Source: Moringa oleifera
Taxonomy: Eukaryota; Streptophyta; Magnoliopsida; Brassicales; Moringaceae
Length of the DNA stretch: 64,000 bases
Assembly: GCA_021397835.1 (NCBI GenBank)
Contig: JAJFZO010000583.1
Span: forward strand, 1,032,501-1,096,500
Direction of reading: 5' to 3'
Below are positions 12,102-21,739 of this stretch, piece by piece. The notes under the pieces were generated by a model. It worked only from the letters and a program-made list of their open reading frames with translations. It was not told the DNA's origin and did not search any database. Position numbers and translations under genes: made by a program. Position 1 is the first letter of the stretch. Each line of letters begins with the position of its first letter.

Positions 12102-13915
12102 GTTTTCTGATTTCCTTTCATGGACCAGCTGTATATTAAAAGTTTGTAATATCTCTGTGCAAGTAGTATCTCTTGTTACTGTACATCTGGCAGAAGAAAA
12201 GAGGTGTTCTTTGGTATAATGTTAATCCGAATAACGTTGTCCTTTCCCACTGCACCTAGTCACCGTTACTGCTGTAGATTTCTGTATCCCTTATTTTTGG
12301 GGAAACTACCTTGAAAAAATTAGAAAGAAAAAAAAAAAGTTAAGTATCATAAGATCTTGAATTCATTTTGGTTTTTGAAAGATAATTTGGTTGACATATA
12401 AATTCATTCCACACAAATTATGGCATTTTGTTTTCCTCTTGATTAATAGTAACAGTTGTCTCTTCTCTTAAAAGATAGTAACAAGGAAAAACACGCCACC
12501 ATGTAATTTAGATTTGTATTATCACATGGCAAGGAAAAAAATTACCAAACTCATGAACAACAAGAAATTTAGGAAAGAAATTTTGGGGTTATGAAAAAAT
12601 GAGAGTATTTTTTGCGTTTTTGTATGTGTTGTCCAAATTGTGCACAATTTCTAAAATAAAAAAGATTTTACGGTTGAAAATTTGAATGATTTTAAGTTAC
12701 TGTCAAAATCTCAAATGGATTTGAGTTAGTCATCAAGTTTGGTTTACTGCATATGTTAATGTTATTAATCTATGTGAGTTTACTATAAAAATAGGTATAT
12801 AATGTAAGCTTTTCATATCGTAATGAAGCATAAGTGCTTATATGCATACTTTTTTTTTTTTTTTCTCTTCTTGTTGTTTTTTTTTGTTTTTATGGAAACA
12901 ATGGTACTGTGACTATTACATATGATTTGATTAACTTACCTTTAAGGAATGGGACTGTTTATCAAGATTATTTGACACAAAACAAAAGTTACAAGATTGA
13001 TTTTTGTTGTATCATCAGTTTTTAATAGCCTCTTGGATTTTGACTTTATTTATTTTAATTTTCTGTTACAATGAAGTAAGCAAGGTTTATGGGTAGGGTT
13101 CACTTGTGAGCAATGCTAAAGTAATTTGCACATTGATTTAAGATTATTGTTTGATATCTATGTTCATGGTATAGTTGAAAAAGAGTTAAAGTTTGTATCT
13201 ATTCCATTATTATAGCAACAAACAAAAACTCGATCTATTAATAGAAAAATCATAAAAATAAAGATGATAGCATTAGGTGCTAAGTTTTAAATTATTAATT
13301 ATATTCATTCATCCATCAATGAAATCACACACAAGTATAAATTCTCCTCTATTTAAGATCCAAATTTAAGAAAAATTTAGATATAGCTTCCAATCGAGGA
13401 AGAAAATTTTTAATACTTCAATTTTTTATTTTTTACTTTTTACATTTGGGTTAAAATTATCTTTTAAAAATTTGAAAATTTTATAAACCTATCATCTAAA
13501 GGGAAGAATAAAGAAAATCAGATAGTTAACCAAGAGGAAATATTTCTTCTTTAATCTCTCTCTTTTGTTCTTCTTCACATAATCATAAAGTGCATTTAGT
13601 GCTGAGAAATTTTATAGAAAACCGATAGAATAAGCCGTCAATTTAATTCTTCATATTATCTCTACAAATTTGTTAGGCAAGATTTTAATCTATTTATTTT
13701 GTTTGATATTTCCTTTAGTTGTCTTTAGAAACCTATTTAAGCAAATGAAATAGAACAAATTGCATCTTTCACTCTTTTCGATTATAAAATTTCATTTAAG
13801 TGATCTTTTTTGGTGAAAAAAATTACAAAGGAAAAGAGATATGAGAAAAAAATAAGCAAGAGACTTTTTTCAAAATAAATAATAAATAAAACATTATTCA
13901 TTTTTATAAGATAAA
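12102..13915. other. Intergenic spacer
   Basis: The first 150-200 bases are probably the 3' UTR of the SDE3-like gene. The rest is A/T-rich, with no gene, RNA or transposon end that I can recognise. Confidence 0.6.
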
Positions 13916-13921
13916 TTAGCT

Positions 13922-14155
13922 TTAGCGAAATTTTATATCATCAACACATATTAACAGTATAATATAAGAGTTATCATACATCTTGACATAATAACAATGG
14001 TCTATTTGGTACCTTAAGAAATCATTATCACCCATGAAGTTGTCAAACTTCTTATACCACTGTCTAGGAGTTTGTTGTGACCCATACAAACTTTTTATAA
14101 GTCTGTATGCCATTTTTTCCTTACCTTTGACTTCAAAAATTTGTGGTTGATGCAT
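13922..14155 (-). pseudogene. Copia reverse transcriptase fragment
   Basis: A 77-codon open fragment of the copia RT. It has the conserved RLIKSLYGSQQTPRQWYKKF segment and then the catalytic YVDD box, here reading CVDD within LLICVDDI, so the tyrosine is lost. It stops right after this box. It belongs to the interrupted copia element, and the low-coordinate side is truncated, so it cannot be functional. Confidence 0.88.
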
Positions 14156-15170
14156 GCAAATTTCTTCCTCCTAATCACCATGAAGAAAAACAGTTTTTAC
14201 ATTCATTTGTTGTAGATGCAATTCTTCTTGAGCTATTAACCTAAGCACTATTTTAATTATATTTAACTTAACCACTAAAGAGAAAATCTTTGTATAGTCA
14301 ATACCTTTCTTTTATTGAAAGCTTTTAACTACTAACTTTATTTATATCGCATACTATCATCATGTTTTCTTTTATTCAATAAACCCATTTATTTTGCAAG
14401 GCCTTTTCCTTATGGTAGTCCTCCCAACTCCCATGTTTGATTACTCGTTACGGAATTCATCATATCTTTCAAGGCTAGCTCTCACTTGATTGATTCGTAG
14501 CCTATAAAGATTCATCGTAACTTTTTGATTCGGCCCCTATCAGTTAACAAGATGTAGTTCAAAGGTGGTGAAAAGCTCTATAGTGGTCTTATACTCCTAA
14601 AATATCCTCTCACTCTATCACAAAAGTAATTAGATTTACCTTTGGAGTTATACTTTCTTGATTTTTTTAAGCAATACCATCTTCCACTTTTTGAATATTA
14701 TGTTGCAACTGATTCATTAGAATATCTTTAAAGTGGACTATTTTATGCTTTTTTTCCCTAGAACTTATTACTTCTGAACTCTTACTCAAACTATCATTAT
14801 ACAAAACTTACTCATTGAAGATTACATCCCTGCTTCTAATGATCTTTTTGTTAACCAAACTCATTATCATCATATCCAATGAAAAAATGTTTTTTTGATT
14901 TAAAGATCAAGTTTATCTTCGACAACAGTATTAATATGGACATAAGATAGGCAACCAAATATTCTTAAAAAAGATAAGTTTACTTTTTTACCACTCCAAA
15001 CTTCCTTAGGTATTCTGTAATCTAAAGAAACTAAAGGATATATATTGATCAGATAGGCTACAGTATTAATGGCATTTGCTCAAAATACCTTAGCCAATCC
15101 TGTTTGGATTTTCATACTCCTTGCATGCTCATTCAATGTCCTATTCATTCTTTCTGCAATACTATTTGGC

Positions 15171-15178
15171 CAAACTAT
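15171..15178. repeat. Left 8-bp target site duplication of the hAT element
   Basis: CAAACTAT directly abuts the left terminal repeat. It matches the right-hand copy CAAACTGT at 7 of 8 positions. An 8-bp duplication is the hallmark of hAT insertion. Confidence 0.85.
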
Positions 15179-15182
15179 TAAA

Positions 15183-15500
15183 CCTGATCGCAGTTCGGGT
15201 TTGGTTTAGTTTCAGTTCCGAACCGTCGGTTTAAGGTTCAAGGTTCAAGGTTAGGATGAACCAAAACCTGAACCGTTAGGTTGCGGTTCCGGTTAAGGTT
15301 TGGTTCAAAAGTGATTCAGGTTTCGGTTCATAAGCGGTTCAAGTTCAGGTTCGGTTTTGGTTTATAGATAGTTCAGGTTCAGGTTCAAGTTCAGTTCAGG
15401 TTCGGTTTAAGTTTTGGTTCGGTTCACATTTGGTTCAAGGATGGTTCAAAATAGGTTCAGGTTTCGGTTCGGTTCAAGTTTGGTTTAAAATAGGTTCATA
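15183..15500. repeat. Left subterminal GGTTCGGTT/GGTTCAGG array of the hAT element
   Basis: Dozens of variants of GGTTC(G/A)GTT and GGTTCAAG occur in about 320 bp immediately inside the left terminus. Subterminal short repeats are where hAT transposases bind. A matching array in complementary orientation lies at 19380-19560. Confidence 0.85.
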
Positions 15501-15730
15501 CACACTTGAACCAAATTAAGTAGCTAATACTTAATCTCATGAAGATATATTTTTATAAAATAAAAATAAGTAATTTAATAAAATTAAATTAAATAGCTAA
15601 TTAAAAAATAAATAATTTAAATTAGACTTGCAGCTAATTTTTATCAGAATTAAGTTGCCTACGTATCCTCTTATGTTAGAAGAATCAAAGTCCACATAGT
15701 TCTCTTACCTTTTGAAAATTGGGATATTCA

Positions 15731-17898
15731 CTAATCACTGCCTGTGCCTTCAGTAGTATGTTCATTTTTCAACAAATTATAATTTAATTTTTGATCTATT
15801 TCTTGTTGTCGAAACTGTGCTTTCGTCCAATCCTCAAGACAAACTTGGGCTTGAATTGAATCCGAACTCATACATGAGCGCCTTTGATCCAATACATTTC
15901 CACCAGTACTAAACTCTTGTTCCACAGCAATAGTAGAAACCGGTGTTGCAAGAATTTGCTTGGCTATAATAGCCAAAATTGAAAAATATCTTTCATGTTC
16001 TTTCCATCATTGCAGAATATTGAAATCATTATCTTCATCAATAAACTCAAAAGAAGTTGTTAAATAATTCTCAAGCTCAGAATTTAAGCTTGATAAAGAT
16101 GAACCTCGTAATTTTTTTGTTTTTTTGAAATAATAATTGATACCCTTTACCAACTTTTGAGGATGAAATTTGAGATGAATTATCAATTTCTGTAACACTA
16201 ATATTATCAGATTAACTATAAAGTCTATGATATTTATTATGTATTGAATAAAATAAATTTTTAATATTTGCAATCATAACCATAATATCTACATCTATTT
16301 GTAAACAACTGTAATAACAAGTTAAATATTCACTCAAATGAACTAATTTGCAACGTGGATCAAATACTAACCCAAGCAAATATATAATTAGAATATTAAA
16401 ATAATACTCTAACCATTTATCTTTCATAACTTGAATGCAATTAAGTAATTCTTCATCTTTTTCACATTCCTCGAATTAAACAACAATATTAATAGCCTCA
16501 ATAATAAATAAATTGGTAGTAGGATAATATATACCCGATAAAAAATTAGTAACATCATTAAAAACTTTTAATAGTTGACAAATTTTTATACACATATTCC
16601 ATTGTTGAAGATGAAAAATAATAGTACTAACATTATATCGCATAAAATCATATAGTAATTCTTTATATGCATCACTTTCACAAAGTAATTTATATGTAGA
16701 ATTCCAACGAGTAGGAATATCACGCTAAAATTTTATGGGATGCATAGCACAACTAACACAAAATTTAGCCCATGCTTTCATTGCTTTTGGATGTTTCCAT
16801 AAATAATACAATGCTTCTCTAATAGGTAAGATAGAATAATTAAGTGATTTTAACCCACTTTGAACACATAAATTTAAAACATGACAATCACATCTTTGAT
16901 GAAAAAATCAACCATCAAAGTAAGGATTACATAAAGTTATTAACTGAGGAATAGTTGCAGTATTATTAGAAGCATTATCAAAACCAATTACAAAAATTTT
17001 ATTATCAATTTTATACTCTTCAAAAATATTTTTAAGCATTAAATATATATTATCAGCAGTATGAGCCTCATCAAAAATTCTAAATGCAAGAATTCATTTT
17101 TGTATTGTCCAATCATTATCCATGTAATGACAAGTTAAACCCATGTAAGAATGTGTTTGCCAATGATCACTCCATATATCAGCACATACAAAAATACGAT
17201 CTTGACAATTTTTAAAACATTTGACTAAATCCTTTTTTTTTTTTTATAAAGATCAAAAAGAGTACGTGTGAGAGTAGATCTAGGAACATGACATAAAGCA
17301 AGATTTAATGCTTTTTGACAATAATTAATAAAACTAGCTTTTTCACTAAAACTAAAAGATAAGTGCTCAACAGCAACCATCCGTGCTAATTCTTCTCTAT
17401 TATTTATTTTTTATAATTAAATAATTGGTTATTAGAAGTACCATACCTTGTTATTTGTTGTTGATCATATGGTTTTGATTTTGCAGCTTCTGTAGAATGT
17501 TTGCTATCAATATGCCTTCGATATGTGCTGTATCCTCCAGATTTTGACAATTTAAATTCTTTTGAACAATAATTACAAACAACTACCTTTGTTCCATCCG
17601 ATTTATCAATCTTTTTCATATGAATTTCGAAAAAATCAATTTTTTTTTGTTTTTCTTGAATTTTTTCAATATTTTCATTAGGAATTTGAATATCAAGATA
17701 AGGATGAATTGAAACATATTGACTTTCAAATTTAAGTTTATAAATTCTAAAAGAAGGATTGGGGTTTGTTTCTTCAACAAAAGATTGATGTTGAAGAAAT
17801 TCATGATAAACATCAGTATCGAGATGCATATTTTCATTGAGTATAACACATTTAGTTTTAGAAAAGATAGATTTTTTTGAAGAACTACCGCTTGCCAT
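15731..17898 (-). pseudogene. hAT transposase (BED-finger, RICESLEEPER-like), broken
   Basis: Transposase of the hAT element, read on the minus strand. The first 164 codons (17404-17898) start at an ATG and include a BED zinc finger with CNYC and HIDSKH ligands. A stop near 17404 closes this frame, but hAT homology resumes at once in another frame (REELARMVAVEHL). It continues through a region resembling the hAT catalytic core, including RDIPTRWNSTYKLL near 16.7 kb, with several more stops. The C-terminal hAT dimerisation region (ATPVSTIAVEQEFSTGG) is at 15731-15976. The protein would be 650-700 residues if unbroken. The element is not autonomous in this copy. Confidence 0.9.
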
Positions 17899-18338
17899 TA
17901 AAAAAATAACTGATAAAAAATAAAATAATTGATTATAAAAAAATAATAGTGATAAAAAATAATTTAAGTATAAAAACTAAAATATATATATAATAATTGA
18001 GAAAGTGAACAAGATAAATGAATGAATTAACGATAAAGAATTAAAATAATTAAAAACAAATAATTAAATGAATTAAAAAATTAAAAAAATTAAAATAAGT
18101 AAAACGTAAATAAGAATAGAAATAAACGAAATAATCAAATAATTGAATGAGAGAATTGAATGAGAATTGTAAGTGAGAATTGTGGGAAAAAAAAGAGAGA
18201 AGAAAGTTGAGTATTTATAGATGAAAATTAATAAAAAAATTCAAAAAAAATCAAATTCAAATTCAAATTTTTTTTCAATTTTCAATGAATGAAAGGAATT
18301 CTCTTTCTCTCAATGAGGTCTAATCTAATAGTAGAGTT

Positions 18339-18588
18339 GTGTAAGAGAAAGAGATTCTTTCTCTTACACTACTATTCTCTTCTCTTACGCAAATAGTAAA
18401 ATAGTGTAAGAGAAAGAAGAATCTCTTTCTCTTACACTAATAGATTAATAGTAGAGTAGTGTAAGAGAAAGAGATTTTTTTTCTTACACTACTTTCTTTC
18501 TCTTTAATAAATAAGATTGAGATGAACCGAATTTTCATCTCAATCTTACTAGTGTAAGAGAAAGAATCTCTCTTTCTCTTACACTAGT
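18339..18588. repeat. Array of perfect hairpins within the hAT element
   Basis: Four inverted repeats share the arm GTGTAAGAGAAAGA and its complement: 18339-18369 (14-bp arms, 3-base loop), 18404-18437 (14-bp arms, 6-base loop), 18459-18489 (slightly imperfect) and 18548-18588 (arms extended by ACTA). Between the last two is an unrelated hairpin with arms AAGATTGAGATGAA (about 18507-18545). Further single arms continue to about 18710. They lie upstream of the transposase start, on the 5' side of that gene. Confidence 0.9.
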
Positions 18589-19379
18589 GTAATTATATAA
18601 AAAAAAAAATAGTGTAAGAGAATGGTCACCTCACTCTTACATTAGTGTAAAAGAAAGAGTACAATTTTGTAAGAAAAAAAAATCTCTTTCTCTTAGTTAC
18701 ATGATTGTATTAGAAAGTTCGTCTTGTTAAAGTATTTTGGAGACAATTGTGATTTTGAGATTTACATTTTCACAGCTTTCATGGAATGATTTTTTCTTAC
18801 AAAGGTGACAAGGAAATGTGAAGAATGGTATTTTGATGATATTGACAATTTCTTTTTGCTTGGCATTTTAAGGAATGTTTTGATTACTACACTATTTCTA
18901 AAAAGTTTTCTATTGCTGCTCTAAGATAAAAAAGAAATACAAGTACTTCAAGGAAGGAAAAAAAAACAGAGAAAAAAAGAAAGAGATTTTCTTGTAAAAA
19001 AAGTTAGTGGCCTTGAAAAATGGGAAAAAGTCTGTGGTGATCTCAACATCAATCTCTCTTTCTTTCTTTCTCTCTCTCACCCTATGAAGAAAAAAAGACA
19101 AAATAACAAAAAAGTTCAAAATTCAAGGTGCTCTGTTGAAGCCCTTCTTGGTTATGATATACTCCTATTACTCTTACACTAGTGTAATTACGTAAAAAAA
19201 AATTTAAATTTTAAATTTAATATTTTGATTATAAATTTTTAATAAAATTAAAAATAAAAATAAAAATAATCATATTTTTATTGAAATAGATATTTTAAAA
19301 TTAAAATTATTTTTAAAATTTTTAAAATTAATTTTTAATAATTTTTAAAATTAAAATTTTTTAATATTTTAAAAATTAA

Positions 19380-19560
19380 TTTAATTATAAATCGAATCGA
19401 AACTGTTGGTTTCGATTTCGGTTCAAATTTTACATAAACCATAACTGAACCATTTTTAAAATGGTTTCGGTTACGATTCAAAACCGAAATCGGTATAACT
19501 GGTTTCGATTCGGTTTAAAATGTAACGGTTACGGTTCGGTTCATCGGTTTGAACCGAACC
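19380..19560. repeat. Right subterminal repeat array of the hAT element
   Basis: Clusters of GGTTTCG, GGTTACGGTTCGG and their complements occur just inside the right terminus, mirroring the left array at 15183-15500. Probably transposase-binding subterminal DNA. Confidence 0.8.
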
Positions 19561-19573
19561 GTGGTCACCTCTA

Positions 19574-19581
19574 CAAACTGT
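19574..19581. repeat. Right 8-bp target site duplication of the hAT element
   Basis: CAAACTGT directly follows the right terminus. It differs from the left copy at one position. Copia integrase sequence continues beyond it. Confidence 0.85.
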
Positions 19582-21739
19582 CCTTAAATTAATCTTTTTT
19601 ATCTTGATCTCTTTATTAGTATAAAATATTTAAAATCTCCATCATTATCAGATCTCAAGCACATAACTTTAAAATTAATATCTTTCTCAACCATAGCATT
19701 TTCATTTCCTGAAAACATCAAACATATCATATTTATTCTTAAGAAAATAAATCCATAACTTTTTGGTTGAGTTACTAATGAATGTCATGTAGTAACTACA
19801 TTCCTCAAGAGTTTTCAGAGTTGAAGGCCCTCATACATCTGTATGAACTAACTCTAACTTTCATTATTTCAACTTCTTTCCTGCTTTGTAGAAGCTGACC
19901 TTTTTTTGCTTGCTAATGATGCAACTTTCACATAATTTATGCATTACGGATTTCAAATTTGGGCAAATTACCATTTGCCACCATCACCTTCATTCTCTTT
20001 TCACTCATAAGCCTAAGCATATAATGCCATAAATTAGAGTTTGCGTTAATGTCAATAGCAACTACTGTATCCTTTCAACTTGAAATCATGTAGAAAGTTT
20101 CAATTATGCTCTCTCGAGTAACAACTACAACACCTATAATAATTTTTCGAGCAAATATTATTATTGAAAATCATCTTATGCCTTTCATTATCGAACTATC
20201 TACTATAAATTAAATTTTTCATCAACCTTATCACATGTTTCACCTTTTGAATCTTTTAGACATTTTCATTTAGCATCTTCAATTTAACATTACCCATACA
20301 ATAATATCCAAAGGTTCTTCATCAACAAGACAAACCTTCCCAGAATTATTAGCAACATAATTCTTTATTATTTTACTATGTGCAGTGATATGAAGAAACG
20401 TCACAAAGTCTAAAACTCAAGACTTAAAAGGACTATCAATAGCCAAAAGTAATGCATCATCTACCTCATCTGTGATAGTATTTGCAGTATCATCTTTATT
20501 CTCGATCATTTTCCTTACTGCTTGGTAATCTTTCTTCAAGTGATATATTTTTTTCACAATTCCAAGATTTTAAATGTCTTCTAGATCTAGACTTATTTTT
20601 TTTCCATTCCTTGACTTAAATTTATCCAAATTGCGATTAAAATTTTTGTCACTTTTTCTTTTCTTATTTTCAACATTTGAGGTAGAATTTGAAATTTATG
20701 TTTTATCCAAATTGATTCTTCATATCTCCTCAATAACAATTTGATCACATACTGAGTTGAAGTTCAGTTTTGAACTCTTGACAGAATTACTAATCACTGC
20801 CCTCATGGGCTCCCAAATGTTTGGCAATGATGCCAAAAGTATCAGGGCATGTAACTCATTATCAAAGTCAATCTCTACGAAAATAATTGATTAACAATAA
20901 TATTAAACTAATTAAGATAAGTTGCCATAAAGTTACTTTCACCCATTTTCAAGTAAAATAGCTTCTTCATGAGAAAAAAATTTGTTATTTTTTCTGAAGG
21001 TTTTTCATACATGTCAAATAGCACTTTCATTAAACTTATAATCTTTTTTTCTTTCGCTATGTTGTGAGTAACATTCTTTGACAATCTTAGTCAAATAACT
21101 CCCAACATTTGTCTATCAAAGAGATTGCAATCACTTTCTAAAATCTTTTTAGGTTTTTGACCCAAAAGTGATTCATGCAACTTTTTTTCATAAAAATAAT
21201 CTTCGATTTGCATTCTTAGAATGCATAATCTATACTATTAAACTTGATGATTCCACGTGATGAGTTTTCTTCACTACTGATTGCTTTCAATCGCAAAACC
21301 TAAAGCTTTGATACTAGTTCTTAGGAATTTGACTACTAAATCCTTAGTTGATGGATTAAATATTAAATACCTAAAACTTAAAAGTAATTATAATCAATAC
21401 CAAAAGAAATTAAATAATCACAAGAACACATAATTTATAACGGTTCACCGTTAATTGAGAGTTATATCCACTTTGCAGTCATCAAATGAAACTTTTCATT
21501 ATGAAAATATATTACAAGAGAGATAATTTACTTTTCCTAATCTTCCCTTATAACAAAGCCTAAGACTCTCAACCTCTCCATCTCTGTGTTTACATAAGTA
21601 GAATCTCTCTTTTAAACAATAAAACTTGGAGCTAATAATATATGTGAAAATCTGAGAATACCCTTCTATATAAATTGATTTGCATAATTCACGTACATAT
21701 AAAAAGTAGCTTATCAATATCTTGGGGGTATACACATAC

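Larger units (their letters stand above)
15179..19573 (-). mobile_element. hAT DNA transposon (4395 bp), inserted in copia integrase
   Basis: The element starts with TAAACCTGATCGCAGTTCGG. The complement of its other end reads TAGAGGTGACCACGGTTCGG, matching at 14 of 20 positions, as expected for short, diverged hAT terminal inverted repeats. It is flanked by 8-bp target duplications. Inside lie a minus-strand BED-finger hAT transposase (broken), GGTTCGGTT-rich subterminal DNA at both ends and a block of strong hairpins. Its insertion splits the copia integrase, so it is younger than the copia element. Confidence 0.9.
13916..21330 (-). mobile_element. Degenerate Ty1/copia retrotransposon, interrupted by a hAT element
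   Basis: Minus-strand copia polyprotein pieces lie in the correct order on both sides of a hAT insertion. From high to low coordinate: a tRNA primer-binding-like site (complement of GCTTTGATAC at 21305-21314) next to a probable LTR start; gag-like sequence near 20.7-20.9 kb (LPNIWEPMRAVISNSVKS); a GAG-pre-integrase stretch near 20.0 kb (MSEKRMKVMVANGNLP); integrase near 19.6-19.85 kb, resuming at 15.17 kb (NSIAERMNRTLNEHA); and reverse transcriptase at 13922-14155. Frames are broken by many stops. The RNase H part and the distal LTR are missing below about 13.9 kb. Outer limits are approximate. Confidence 0.85.

Noticed and set aside
18339..18710. Regularly spaced short repeats that could suggest a CRISPR array
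   Set aside because: The units are hairpins with unequal spacing and near-zero loops, inside a plant hAT element. There are no unique spacers of constant size and the genome is eukaryotic.
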